Notes under the pieces: generated by a model
Databases searched by the model: none
Seen by the model: the letters and a program-made list of their open reading frames with translations, nothing else
Told to the model about the DNA's origin: nothing
Shown here: in pieces, positions 33,030 to 42,280 of the stretch
How the letters are laid out: the number at the start of each line of letters is the position of its first letter
Position numbering within the stretch: position 1 is the first letter of the stretch
From: CAIXLI01 sp964587125
GTDB lineage: Bacteria > Pseudomonadota > Alphaproteobacteria > UBA9219
NCBI GenBank assembly: GCA_964587125.1
Contig: CAZPKC010000001.1
Location: forward strand, 62,001-126,000
Direction: 5' to 3'
DNA length: 64,000 bases
Translations under genes and position numbers: made by a program

Positions 33030-33743
33030 ATGACCCAAGAAGAAATTCTAAAAGCGCGGCAAATCAAAGCGGCGCGCGCATTGCTGGATTGGTCTCAGGA
33101 AGATTTGGCCAAAAAAACCAGGCTTTCCATCGCAACGATCCGCCAATTGGAGCTGGGGCATATTTCCCCGCGCGGAAAAACAAATCTGCTTATTCGCCAT
33201 GCTTTCGAAAACGCAGGGCTTGAGTTTATCGAACCCAACGGCGTAAGACAGCAACCGGAAGGAATCGCCGTTTATCAAGGGACTCGCGGCATCAGGGAAT
33301 TTTTTGACGACGTTTACGAAACAAGCCTTAAAACAGGCAAGGAGATCGTGCAAGTCTGGGCGTCTCCCAAACCGTTTATTAAACTTATCGGCGATTATAG
33401 GGAAACTCACGCTCAAAGGATGGTTGCCGCCACGGATCACATCGCCGTTAGAAGCATCCTGACGGAGGATTGCGATAACATTCCTCCGACATCGACGTAT
33501 TCCGAATATAAATTTCTTTCGCGGCATTTTGTCGATTCAGTGCCCTTCTACGTTTACGGCGATAAATATGCGATCATCCCGTTTTCCGAAGACGAAGAAG
33601 CAAAAGTCATCGTCATCCACTCGCGCGCGGCCGCAGATTCTTTTCGCCGTCAGTTTAATTCGATGTGGGAAAAAGCGACGCCCATTGATTGCCCGGGAGG
33701 CAACAAAAAACTTAAGGCTGAAAAAAGAAGCCGTAAAGAATAA
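33030..33743 (+). CDS. XRE-family regulator with C-terminal effector domain
   Basis: A 237-residue protein. Residues 5-60 form an XRE helix-turn-helix (IKAARALLDWSQEDLAKKTR, TIRQLELGHISPRG). From about residue 75 a second domain begins (GTRGIREFFDDVYETSLKTG, VWASPKPFIKLIGDY), reminiscent of the effector domain of TrmB-like regulators; the similarity is only by eye. The C-terminus is very basic. The ATG at 33030 starts the HTH; the frame is open 11 codons further. It ends 15 bases from the convergent murF stop and is a candidate controller of the murF/ddl/lysA locus. Confidence 0.72.
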   Translation: MTQEEILKARQIKAARALLDWSQEDLAKKTRLSIATIRQLELGHISPRGKTNLLIRHAFENAGLEFIEPNGVRQQPEGIAVYQGTRGIREFFDDVYETSLKTGKEIVQVWASPKPFIKLIGDYRETHAQRMVAATDHIAVRSILTEDCDNIPPTSTYSEYKFLSRHFVDSVPFYVYGDKYAIIPFSEDEEAKVIVIHSRAAADSFRRQFNSMWEKATPIDCPGGNKKLKAEKRSRKE

Positions 33744-33758
33744 GCCGCGCCTGAATGG

Positions 33759-35171
33759 TCACGCGGCGACGTCAAGGAATCTGTCGGCAATTTCGAAAAC
33801 TCTTGAAGAATAATGCGCGCCTTTAATAAAAAGAATGTCGTTGGGCCGGAGAATTGAGTTTGTCAGTTCATCGAACACTCCGTCGATAGTCTCTCTGAAT
33901 ATCTTGGTTTTCGTCTCGGGAATTTCATCGAGCATGAACTTTGCTTCCTCTCCGACTCCGATGACGACATCAACGTCGGAGGCAGCCAGATCTTTTCCCA
34001 CGGAACGGTGTTCTTTTTCGGAAAGCCTGCCTATTTCGCCCATCTTGCCGATAAGCGCGATTTTTCTTGCTCCTTTTTTCGGAATATCGCCAAGCGTGGC
34101 GATCGCATAGCGCATCGCTTCGGGATGCCCGTTATACGAGTCGTCGATAAGCGTGATATTGAATCCTTTGCGAAGGGTAACGGTCGAAATTTTTCCGCGG
34201 CCCTTAAGGGGGCCGAACTCTGCGAGGACCTTCATGGCTTTGCCAACATCCAATCCCATCGCAAAGGCCACGGCTGCGGCCATGTTCGCATTATAAGCAA
34301 AGCGTTCGCCAAGCCCGAGGTTTGTGTGGCAATATGTTTTACCATCAATTTCGATAACGATATCCGTTTTGAGCGCTTTGTTGATCGCGAAGTTTTTGAG
34401 TTTCACCTGCCCCTTTTTGCCGAAAGTAATAACTTTTTTGATCCCGCGTTTTTTCGCTTGGGGGATAAGAATGTCGTCGGCAAAATTCGCATCGGCATTA
34501 ATCACTGCAATCGTACGGTTCTTAAAGGGAACTACCTTTTCGAAAATCTCCGCCTTGGCATAAGCGATGTCTTTAAACTCCTTGAAAAATTCCATGTGCA
34601 TCGGAAATACGTTCGTCACGGCGGCAAGATTGGGCCGCACCAGATCAACAAGCGCGGAGATTTCTCCGGCGTGATCCATGCCCATTTCGAATACCGCATA
34701 GGACGCGTCGAGATCGAGTTTACAAAGGCTATAGGGCGTCCCGATATGATTGTTGAAAGAGCCTTCGCTAAAATACGTTTTTCCAAAACGCGAAAGCATG
34801 TGCGCGACAAGTTCCTTGGACGTCGTTTTTCCGGAACTCCCCGTAATGCCGATGACAAAACCCTTGTAGTGCAAACGAACGTATCGGCCCAAATCTTGAA
34901 AAGCCTTGACGGCGTTTTTGACTAAAATAACGTTAGCCGCGTTATCGGGATTGCGTTCGGCAATCGCCAGAACAGCGCCTTTTTTCATCGCGTCGGCTAT
35001 GTATGCGGCGCCGTCCTGTTTTTCCGAAGAAATGGCGACGAATATATCGTCCGGCGCAAGTTTGCGGGAATCGAAGCTGATCTTAGCCGTATCGACGGTC
35101 AAGCAAGGATTCATGTCTCCGGCCGGAACGCCCGAGAGAATCCCAACCAGCGTTTTGATATCCATTCTCAT
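33759..35171 (-). CDS. murF: MurF-like Mur ligase (UDP-MurNAc-tripeptide:D-Ala-D-Ala ligase type)
   Basis: A 470-residue ATP-dependent amide ligase. It has the P-loop GSSGKTT at 111-117, then GSFNNHIGTPYSL, the metal/carbamate-region EMGMDHAGEI, and DDSYNGHPEAM in the third domain (DDSYNANP in most MurF). It would add a dipeptide to a UDP-linked or similar acceptor. It begins 3 bases after the tandem ddl stop, so the two are co-transcribed. No other mur or fts genes lie nearby, so this is not the main dcw cluster. Whether it is the only MurF of the cell cannot be seen. Confidence 0.85.
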   Translation of the reverse strand: MRMDIKTLVGILSGVPAGDMNPCLTVDTAKISFDSRKLAPDDIFVAISSEKQDGAAYIADAMKKGAVLAIAERNPDNAANVILVKNAVKAFQDLGRYVRLHYKGFVIGITGSSGKTTSKELVAHMLSRFGKTYFSEGSFNNHIGTPYSLCKLDLDASYAVFEMGMDHAGEISALVDLVRPNLAAVTNVFPMHMEFFKEFKDIAYAKAEIFEKVVPFKNRTIAVINADANFADDILIPQAKKRGIKKVITFGKKGQVKLKNFAINKALKTDIVIEIDGKTYCHTNLGLGERFAYNANMAAAVAFAMGLDVGKAMKVLAEFGPLKGRGKISTVTLRKGFNITLIDDSYNGHPEAMRYAIATLGDIPKKGARKIALIGKMGEIGRLSEKEHRSVGKDLAASDVDVVIGVGEEAKFMLDEIPETKTKIFRETIDGVFDELTNSILRPNDILFIKGAHYSSRVFEIADRFLDVAA

Positions 35172-35174
35172 ATC

Positions 35175-37598
35175 TTATCTCTGAACAACTTCGCGTTCTT
35201 CTTCCCCAACCTTCACCGTATCCGCCTCGATCTTGTCTTTGATGATCCGTTCGATAAAGCCGAGGGGCTCCAAAGGCGGATTTTCCGCAAGCGCCTGATG
35301 GTAAATAACCGTGGACGGCGTCATTCCGGGCAGGGAATTTGCTTCGATAACGATCATTTTTCCTAAAACCAAATTGAAGAAAATATCGATGCGGGCGTAG
35401 CTTCTGATTCCCAATTTTTCGGCCACTTCTTCGATTCCGGACTTTATTTTTTCCCTGAATTCCGGCTTCAAAATATCGTTGGGAGGCGGCGTGATGTTGA
35501 CTCCCGTTCCGCCCTGAAACTTTTCCTCCATGCTCAGCACTTCGCCTTCGGCGATCGTAATGCTGGGATTAAACGCGTGAAATGCGCCAGTTTTTTCCAA
35601 AACGCCGACCGTAAATTCCAGCCAGCCCTGTTTTCTTTTGTAGACAATATCGTTCTTAACCACGCGGATATAATCGACTTGAACGAATGGTTCGAGGAAA
35701 TATTCGGGATTTTTATCCTGCGGCAGGGCGATTTCGTTGTCCTGATTCTTGAGCGTGCCCGCAGGGATAATTTCATTCTTTGGATTGCCTGCGATTTTTG
35801 CGTACGTTTTAAGATCGTCCACCGAATAAAGGCGAACGATGCCCGACGAACAACCGTCCGCAAGCGGCTTGATGGCAAAATTTTCCGCGTCAGAGGAAGA
35901 AATGCCTTTCCAGATGGCTTCCAACTCTTTTTCGGTCGCGGTTCGGACGTTAAACATCTTCTTGGGCAGAGACGTTATGTCAGGATCTTGGAGTTCGTTA
36001 ACGAGCTGGCCGGTCACGACCTTATCCATGCAAATTTGGGAAGCTGAAGAATCGGAGCCGTTGTAAATAAGGCCATAGCTTTCCAATTTTTGCTGCAACC
36101 GGCCGTCTTCGCCTTCGCCGCCGTGGAGACCTATAAACACGAAAGCGTCGTTGCTTTCGGCTTCGGCGCAAAAGGCGTCGAGGCTCATCGCGCGGGGCGT
36201 ATTGGCTTCGACGCTGAATTTGTTGGGAACGCCTAATTTTTTGAAAAACTTTTGAGCTAGCGGTTTCAGGCGCGCGTTAATCGCCGCTGCCTCCCCGCAC
36301 GTCAAGCGGATTTCTTCGACCGTATGATTGAGGGCAAACGAATAAGGAAGCTGCCAGACGACGCCCTCTTTATCCACAAGGAAGGGAACGGGGGCGAACT
36401 CTTTGGACTTCCTGAGCTTCAACCAGACATTGGTTCCACTCATGATGGAAACCTGGCGCTCGGCCGTTTTCCCGCCCATCAGAATAAAGACCTTCTTCTT
36501 GATTGCGCTGACGTCCTTGCCAACCGAAGCCGGGTATGGAATGCCGTATCTCCGGCATGCGTTCGAGACGATATGCGCGAGAATAGAGGCGTGGGTGAAT
36601 CCGATCCGGGACGTCTGCTCGAACATGAAGCTGTTTTGCTCCATGCCGCTGACGGGATTGATATCCGAGAACAGGATTTTACCGTCATCCAACACCCAGC
36701 CGTCGACGCGCATGAAATCCCTGAATCCGAACAGGGAAAAGATTTTTTCGCATCCATTTTGAATTTCTTCGATTTGCTTGTCGCTAAAATGCGGCGGACA
36801 ATGCAGAAGGGAGGAATCGGTGGGCAAATATTTCTTTCTAAAAGTAAAGATTTTTCCGCCCTTGACCATTTCTATTTCCGTGGGGACGAAAGCGACGGGC
36901 TTCCCGTGCCTGTTTTGCACGACGATGGTCGAGAATTCCCTGCCTTGGCAGAAAGGCTCCACTATAAAATTATCGCCCACGTAAAGCCGCTGATCGATGC
37001 ATTCTTTCAACGCGTCGATTGCTTCGTCCGCGTTTTCAGCCGCATAGGTTCCGATCGAGGATCCCCCCAATGTGGGCTTGACGATGATTTTCCCAAGATC
37101 GTCCTTTTTGAAGAACGCGTCGATAACCGAACGCGCTTTTTCCAGATTGTTTTTATCTACGACGGCGAACGGAATGACATAAAAGCCGTTTTCAATAAGA
37201 ATTTTATTGGCGCTGTCTTTTGGAAAACCTTTTTTATAAGCTTCGGCCGTGCCGCCGATATAGGGGATGTTATTTTTCTCAAGAAGGTCTTGCAACTGCC
37301 CATCCTCTCCGTAAATCCCGTGGATCAATGGAAAAGCCAGGTCATGTTCTTTGAGTTTTCGAATAAATTCCTCTTCGGATATTTTCTGCGCGTTGTTTTT
37401 CAGCTTAAAATCGAAGTCGGACGGCGTATTGGAATAAAGCTGGTGATTGGAAAGGACGTAAATATTCATGAATACGTCAAAATAGAACGGAGTAATTTTG
37501 ACGGTATCCGACTGCAAATGATCCAACATCGAACGCGCCGAATTAATGGAAATCCCGCGCTCCGCGCTTGCTCCGCCACAAATAATTGCTATGTCCAC
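35175..37598 (-). CDS. fused tandem D-alanine-D-alanine ligase (two ATP-grasp units)
   Basis: An 807-residue protein made of two complete Ddl-like units, roughly 1-360 and 365-807. Each has an N-terminal GG-containing loop (IICGGASAERGIS; FILMGGKTAERQVS), an HG-GEDG substrate loop (LIHGIYGEDGQ; LHGGEGEDGRL) and an ATP-grasp core. Unit 2 keeps the canonical EANSLPGMTPST metal/product motif; unit 1 has DINPVSGMEQNS, with Asp for the first Glu. Standard Ddl is about 310-360 residues. The GTG start at 37598 is supported by AGGAG 9 bases upstream. It is the first gene of ddl-murF. The units may have different roles. Confidence 0.85.
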   Translation of the reverse strand: MDIAIICGGASAERGISINSARSMLDHLQSDTVKITPFYFDVFMNIYVLSNHQLYSNTPSDFDFKLKNNAQKISEEEFIRKLKEHDLAFPLIHGIYGEDGQLQDLLEKNNIPYIGGTAEAYKKGFPKDSANKILIENGFYVIPFAVVDKNNLEKARSVIDAFFKKDDLGKIIVKPTLGGSSIGTYAAENADEAIDALKECIDQRLYVGDNFIVEPFCQGREFSTIVVQNRHGKPVAFVPTEIEMVKGGKIFTFRKKYLPTDSSLLHCPPHFSDKQIEEIQNGCEKIFSLFGFRDFMRVDGWVLDDGKILFSDINPVSGMEQNSFMFEQTSRIGFTHASILAHIVSNACRRYGIPYPASVGKDVSAIKKKVFILMGGKTAERQVSIMSGTNVWLKLRKSKEFAPVPFLVDKEGVVWQLPYSFALNHTVEEIRLTCGEAAAINARLKPLAQKFFKKLGVPNKFSVEANTPRAMSLDAFCAEAESNDAFVFIGLHGGEGEDGRLQQKLESYGLIYNGSDSSASQICMDKVVTGQLVNELQDPDITSLPKKMFNVRTATEKELEAIWKGISSSDAENFAIKPLADGCSSGIVRLYSVDDLKTYAKIAGNPKNEIIPAGTLKNQDNEIALPQDKNPEYFLEPFVQVDYIRVVKNDIVYKRKQGWLEFTVGVLEKTGAFHAFNPSITIAEGEVLSMEEKFQGGTGVNITPPPNDILKPEFREKIKSGIEEVAEKLGIRSYARIDIFFNLVLGKMIVIEANSLPGMTPSTVIYHQALAENPPLEPLGFIERIIKDKIEADTVKVGEEEREVVQR

Positions 37599-37791
37599 TC
37601 TGTATAACTCCTATGATTTTACGACGCTAAGAAAGATTAAAACAGACGAGATTAAGGCGCAATATACAATAACTACATGCTTATTCTACTAGACAAGAAC
37701 GGATGAAGATGCAAGCCCCTTTAATCGAAGATCGGCATCCGCAGATTGACGGACATTCGATAACGTTAAAAGCCACAAAAATTTTTAAACA

Positions 37792-38461
37792 TTAAATTTT
37801 GCTCTCTCTCGCAAAACTCGACAGCGCCAGTAATTCTGCTATAACATTATTGAAAACATTGCTGCCGACGCTCGCGGTGCCCGTAACGGATGGTGAACCA
37901 AGATTAAGTTGTATCTTTGCATCGTATGAGCTCGAAAATAGCTGCGTCAAATTTGGTGTATTCATTAGGGTGTTAATATCGACCTCCGGTATCGCCCCCA
38001 AACTGTTGGTATATATATTGTAAATATCGCTTTGCGACAGCGAGACGTTGTTTGGATTAAAATTGGGATCGCTTACTAGCGCATTTGGGCCACCAGTTAT
38101 TTATGATGCCGCATAATTGACAAGTTGTGTCAGCCCATAACCGATTCCATACGAAGAAAGCCCATCAGCAATAACAAACCCCACAACCCCAAGTTGTGGT
38201 AGCGGTCACTCCAAAAGCAGCAAGAAAAGGTGTTGAAATTGCTCCCGCCGCTATTGCAATCATTATCTGTTCTGCAAGCGGTTCTGCTTGACTTGGGTTT
38301 TGTTCTACCCAGATGGCAAGAGAATCGATAGCTGTTACTTGGGTTTTGCAAAATTGAGCGACGGCTGTTGACCCTCCAATCTCCGCTTCTTTCCCAAGAT
38401 AACTTAATATGAAAGATGCAGCCTTAAATGTTCCGTCTAAGGTCATAGATGCGACTGTCAT
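37792..38461 (-). pseudogene. decayed gene of unknown function
   Basis: From the ATG at 38461 the frame reads MTVASMTLDGTFKAASFILS onward to about 38195. It then needs a one-base shift to continue as QLGVVGFVIADGLSSYGIGY to a TAA at 38101. After that stop the same frame goes on (ITGGPNALVSDPNFNPNN) to ALSSFARESKI and a stop at 37792. One shift plus one in-frame stop rejoin about 220 sensible residues, so I read it as a pseudogene; a sequencing error could explain one of the two. It lies 17 bases after the PH-domain gene. Its end resembles the fragment at 39458-39789. Confidence 0.5.
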
Positions 38462-38478
38462 GGATGTCTCTCTATTCT

Positions 38479-39156
38479 TCAGTTGTTCGTGATAAAGTTA
38501 AGCTTTTCTTTTCTTTCTCTCTTCAACTTCCGTATTTTTTTTATTGCCTCGCTAGGTCCAAAAAGATGTGGCATTGCATCATTATTTTGTTCTTCGAGTT
38601 TTTCCTTCCAGAAAGCATTTAATTTTGAAACGTCTTCCGGATAAAAAAGGCTGCTGTCAATTTCAAAAATCTTCTCTTTTAGATCGAGAGGCACAACAGC
38701 GTACATGATTTTAGTGGTTATGGGATTGCTTGTAGGCAGAACAAGCGAGTTGTCCTGCATTTTGTAAGGAAAAACAGATTCGATTTCGGAAAGGCGAAAA
38801 ACCCTTCTTTTTCCGAATGGGTATGAATAAATAAGCCTATCGTCAGATATTTCTATTCTCAAAGTAATAATGGATAAACCGAGATAAGCCCCCCCAATCC
38901 ACAAAAGAAAAACAAAAATAGTAATCAACAAATTTTTGGGAACATCACTATCCCTCGTATACGGGAAAAAGATGATACACGCCCATATAAATATCATGCC
39001 CAGATCGAATGCAACACTAAAAATAAAATACATCCATCCGCGTATTACCAAAGCATGCGTAGCTGGGCGGATAATAATGGATTCCTTATTGGGCAGCGAT
39101 TTTTCAGATTCAGCTTTTCCCAAATCTTGGGGGGTATTTTTTTCAGCTTCATTCAT
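38479..39156 (-). CDS. membrane protein with bacterial PH-like domain
   Basis: A 225-residue protein. A polar N-terminus is followed by two membrane helices (WMYFIFSVAFDLGMIFIWAC; LLITIFVFLLWIGGAYLGLS) and then a cytosolic beta-rich segment (LRIEISDDRLIYSYPFGKRR, FRLSEIESVFPY) like bacterial PH domains, ending in a basic helix. The ATG at 39156 has GAGGTGAAGAG just upstream. Function unknown. It is AT-richer than its neighbours, and the decayed gene follows 17 bases later, so both may have been acquired together. Confidence 0.6.
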   Translation of the reverse strand: MNEAEKNTPQDLGKAESEKSLPNKESIIIRPATHALVIRGWMYFIFSVAFDLGMIFIWACIIFFPYTRDSDVPKNLLITIFVFLLWIGGAYLGLSIITLRIEISDDRLIYSYPFGKRRVFRLSEIESVFPYKMQDNSLVLPTSNPITTKIMYAVVPLDLKEKIFEIDSSLFYPEDVSKLNAFWKEKLEEQNNDAMPHLFGPSEAIKKIRKLKRERKEKLNFITNN

Positions 39157-39457
39157 CTCTTCACCTCTACGCAAAATTCATATGAAAAACAAAAGACCCC
39201 CGCAAAGAAACTTTTGCACAGAGACGAATCTTCTGGAGCGCCGCGACGATTGGCGTCTGTATCGAGGAAAAGGCGGCAAAGTTTTGCATAAGAAAACTTT
39301 CGCGCATCAAAAATTAATTAAACGGCCTTAATCGCCACAACCTACCCGAGCAAGCAAATCCCATCAAGAAAATTCACGCCGTTTTCAATCAAAATCTACC
39401 AGCAGTTGCAAAGTTATAGTTAATGTATCTTCTTTCCGCGCGAACTTTTATAAAAAC

Positions 39458-39643
39458 TTATGCTGCAAATTTTCCATTGAAGAATTCCCGATTGTCATTC
39501 GCCGCCGTGATCGGATCGTCTCCCGAAAGGGCGTATGTAAGGCCCTGATTATCGGTAACCGAGGCATCGCTTACGTCGGTCATCGTCACCGCGCCTGAAG
39601 CAAATTGCTCAAAGCTTCCCACCGGACCTAAAGCTGGCGTCAT
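39458..39643 (-). pseudogene. remnant coding fragment
   Basis: The ATG-initiated part is 61 residues (MTPALGPVGSFEQFASGAVT to FFNGKFAA), but the same frame is open up to a TAG at 39790-39792 and reads plausible protein (GPLFNFALITDLNALSSFSA). That segment resembles the end of the decayed gene at 37792-38461, including a shared 14-base AAACTCGACAGCGC (reverse sense). It appears to be a piece of a related gene without its start. The rest of the 39.17-39.95 kb stretch shows nothing else. Confidence 0.35.
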
Positions 39644-39948
39644 CGTGGTCGTTACATCCTCCGATGAATCAGTGGATACGATGCAGAACGACGCGGCTGA
39701 GAAACTCGACAGCGCGTTTAGGTCTGTTATGAGAGCAAAATTAAACAGGGGTCCGCGACTAGGGTAAACTTTAGAATGGAAAAAGCGAAGCTATCCTTAA
39801 ATCTCGACTCTTCCTTTCATTCTGATATAAAGACCCGCTTCAAACATGCGCCCTATTTTTGGACAATTAACTTTTGGGGAGCAGTTTGGGGAGCAGACAG
39901 CCTTTTTCCTTGCCCTGAAGCTGGAAAAAGTGTTTGTTTTCAATGACC

Positions 39949-40038
39949 GGAGAGGTGGCTGAGTGGTCGAAAGCGACGGTCTCGAAAACCGTTATAGGTG
40001 TATGCCTATCAAGGGTTCGAATCCCTTCCTCTCCGCCA
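39949..40038 (+). tRNA. tRNA-Ser(CGA)
   Basis: A 90-base class II tRNA: acceptor GGAGAGG with CCTCTCC, anticodon loop CTCGAAA reading CGA, variable arm with a TAGG/CCTA stem, T arm AAGGG TTCGAAT CCCTT, and encoded GCCA. The 3' end is also the left arm of a large inverted repeat. Confidence 0.96.
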
Positions 40039-40080
40039 TTACGGCAAAGCTCGTAACTTAACGAGCTTTGCCGTAATGGC
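40035..40080. repeat. 20-bp perfect hairpin starting at the tRNA-Ser 3' end
   Basis: Bases 40035-40054 and 40061-40080 are exact inverse complements with a 6-base loop (AACTTA). The left arm begins with the discriminator base and CCA of tRNA-Ser. No T-run follows, so it is not a standard intrinsic terminator. It could guide 3' processing of the tRNA or be left by a mobile element. Confidence 0.75.
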
Positions 40081-40176
40081 GAAATGGGATGCAAACCCAA
40101 AAAAGGGTTCGATGACGAGCAACTCCTCAGGGTACTGGACGAAGATCGGGTGATAAGGGCATAAGGGAAACGCAAC

Positions 40177-40262
40177 GCGGGCGTGGCGGAATTGGTAGAC
40201 GCGCTGGGTTTAGGTCCCAGTGACCAAAAGTCATAGGGGTTCAAGTCCCTTCGCCCGCACCA
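40177..40262 (+). tRNA. tRNA-Leu(TAG)
   Basis: An 86-base class II tRNA: acceptor GCGGGCG with CGCCCGC, D arm with TGGCGGAATTGGTAGACGC, anticodon loop TTTAGGT reading TAG, long variable arm, T arm AGGGG TTCAAGT CCCTT, and encoded ACCA. It lies 56 bases upstream of tig. Confidence 0.96.
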
Positions 40263-40318
40263 AAGCATAGCGAAGGTGAGCAGATTATAGATTAAACTAA
40301 AAAGGAAACAAACGGATC

Positions 40319-41647
40319 ATGGCTAAAGTTAAAGTTCTGAAAGAAGAAGGTTTGAAACACGAATTTTCGGTCACTGTGCCGAAAAAAGACGTTGCCGAGC
40401 AGAAAGAGCTTCGTCTTTCCGAGATCAAAAAGACGGCAAAGATGCAGGGTTTCCGTCCGGGCAAAGTACCTTTGGATGTGATCCGGCAGCGCTACGGCGC
40501 CGAGGCTCATGCCGAAGCTTTGGAAAAAACCGTTTCGGCCGCCGTGGAAGAAGTTCTCAAAGAACGCAACCTGCGCCCCGCGTCGCAACCGAGGATCGAG
40601 TTGAGCGAAACAGCCGAAGACAAGGACGTGGAATTCAAATTGACGGTCGAATCCCTGCCCGAAGTCAAGGTCAAGGATTTCGGCTCCATCGCCTTGGAAA
40701 GGCCCATAGCCGACGTGGACGCCGCGAAAGTCGATGAAACGATCGTCAAATTCGCCAAAAGAATGCGCCAACCCGACGTCGTGGCCGAAACGCGCGGCGC
40801 GAAGATGGGCGATGTCGTCGTGATCGATTTCGACGGCAGCGTCGGCGGGGAAAAACGCGAAGGCATGAAGGGCGAGGACCACTCTCTGGAGCTTGGCTCA
40901 AAATCCTTCATCGACACGTTCGAAGAGCAACTGGTCGGATGCAAAGCCGGAGACAAAAAGACGATTTTGGTCACGTTCCCCGAAGAATACCACGCCGCCG
41001 ATCTGGCGGGAAAAAAGGCCTCCTTCGACGTTATGGTCAAGGAACTGCGCCAGCATAAACCGATCGATCTTAACGACGCGCTGGCCAAAGAAATGGGCTT
41101 TCCGAGCATGGACAAATTGCGCGAACGCGTGCGCGACGATATCGGCGTCGATTACAAGCGCATCGGCCGCGCGGTCGTCAAGCGCGCGTTGATGGACAAA
41201 CTGGCCGAAACATATTTGTTCGAAGTGCCTCAAAGCCTCTTGGACGCGGAATTCGGCGCCATCTGGAAACAGGTCGAGGAAGCCAAGGCCAAAGGCGAAC
41301 TTCCCGAAGACGACAAGAAAAAGAACGACGGCGAATTGCGCGCCGAATACCGCAGCATCGCGGAGCGCCGCATCCGTTTAGGGCTTCTCCTGGCCGAAGT
41401 CGCCACGCAAAACAAGATCGAGGTGACGAGCAACGAATTGCGCGCGGCGCTGACGGCGGAAGCAAAGCGTTTCCCGGGTCAGGAAAAGACCGTGTTCGAG
41501 TATTACACGAAAACGCAAGGCGCTTTAGAACGCCTCCGCGCGCCGATTCTGGAGGAAAAGGTCGTCGATTTCATCATCGGCAAGGCCCAAACGACGGAAA
41601 AGAAAATGTCCGCCGAAGAATTGTTAGCCTTACCGGAGGAAGAATAG
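40319..41647 (+). CDS. tig: trigger factor
   Basis: A 442-residue ribosome-associated chaperone with peptidyl-prolyl isomerase activity. The ribosome-binding domain carries the signature region MQGFRPGKVPLDVIRQRYG at about 42-60. The FKBP-like domain (GDVVVIDFDGSVGGEKREG) starts near 162, and the helical C-terminal arm follows. Ribosome site AAAGGAAA precedes the ATG. It is followed by dsbB after 14 bases; the usual clpP-clpX-lon neighbours are not present. Confidence 0.96.
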   Translation: MAKVKVLKEEGLKHEFSVTVPKKDVAEQKELRLSEIKKTAKMQGFRPGKVPLDVIRQRYGAEAHAEALEKTVSAAVEEVLKERNLRPASQPRIELSETAEDKDVEFKLTVESLPEVKVKDFGSIALERPIADVDAAKVDETIVKFAKRMRQPDVVAETRGAKMGDVVVIDFDGSVGGEKREGMKGEDHSLELGSKSFIDTFEEQLVGCKAGDKKTILVTFPEEYHAADLAGKKASFDVMVKELRQHKPIDLNDALAKEMGFPSMDKLRERVRDDIGVDYKRIGRAVVKRALMDKLAETYLFEVPQSLLDAEFGAIWKQVEEAKAKGELPEDDKKKNDGELRAEYRSIAERRIRLGLLLAEVATQNKIEVTSNELRAALTAEAKRFPGQEKTVFEYYTKTQGALERLRAPILEEKVVDFIIGKAQTTEKKMSAEELLALPEEE

Positions 41648-41661
41648 ACGAAATTTAACCT

Positions 41662-42186
41662 ATGCCCCGAGTTTCCATGCGTCTTCTGATCGAAAAATGT
41701 TTATCTTTTCCCTTGGCGGCAAAGCTTCTGCTTCTGGCTGGCGCTGGCGCGTTGCTTTTCGCGCTGGCGATGCAATTCGGGCTCGGAATCAGGCCTTGCA
41801 TTTTGTGTTTATGGGAACGCGTTCCGTACGGCCTTACCGCCGCTCTCTCATTGCTCGCCTTGGCGGAAAAATTATCGCGGCGGCAAATTTCTCTGGTGCT
41901 CGGTCTATGCGCGACCGTTTATCTGGCAAGTGCGGGGCTTGCGGTTTTTCACACCGGGGTCGAACAACATTGGTGGCGGGGAACGCCAAGTTGCGCGGCG
42001 CAACCGCTTCAGGGTGCTTCTATCGAAGAACAGCGCAAAGCTTTGCTTCAAATGGAAGAGCCGCGTTGCGACGAAATTCCCTGGGCGATATTCGGATTAT
42101 CGATGGCCAATTTAAATATCCCTGCCTCGCTTGCGCTGGCTTTCTTCGCCGCGGCAGCCGCGTTTCGGCAATTAAGAAAAGGGTGA
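41662..42186 (+). CDS. dsbB: disulfide bond formation protein B
   Basis: A 174-residue membrane protein with four hydrophobic helices. The quinone-linked cysteine pair CILC (Cys46/Cys49) lies in IRPCILCLWERVPYG. The second periplasmic pair is formed by the cysteine in RGTPSCAAQ and that in EPRCDEIPW. It reoxidises DsbA with quinone. No dsbA is in the window. It starts 14 bases after tig. Confidence 0.9.
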   Translation: MPRVSMRLLIEKCLSFPLAAKLLLLAGAGALLFALAMQFGLGIRPCILCLWERVPYGLTAALSLLALAEKLSRRQISLVLGLCATVYLASAGLAVFHTGVEQHWWRGTPSCAAQPLQGASIEEQRKALLQMEEPRCDEIPWAIFGLSMANLNIPASLALAFFAAAAAFRQLRKG

Positions 42187-42280
42187 AAAACTTTCCTGCT
42201 TTTCTTGCCCCAAAGGCAAGAAGTGCCGCCGTGTGTAAAACAAAAACGAGAAGAGTCAACGGAATCAGGTTCCTCTTGTC

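Noticed and set aside
39867..40268. A 133-codon open frame on the minus strand
   Set aside because: It lies antisense across tRNA-Ser, the perfect hairpin and tRNA-Leu and has no ribosome site; it is a by-product of those RNA genes.
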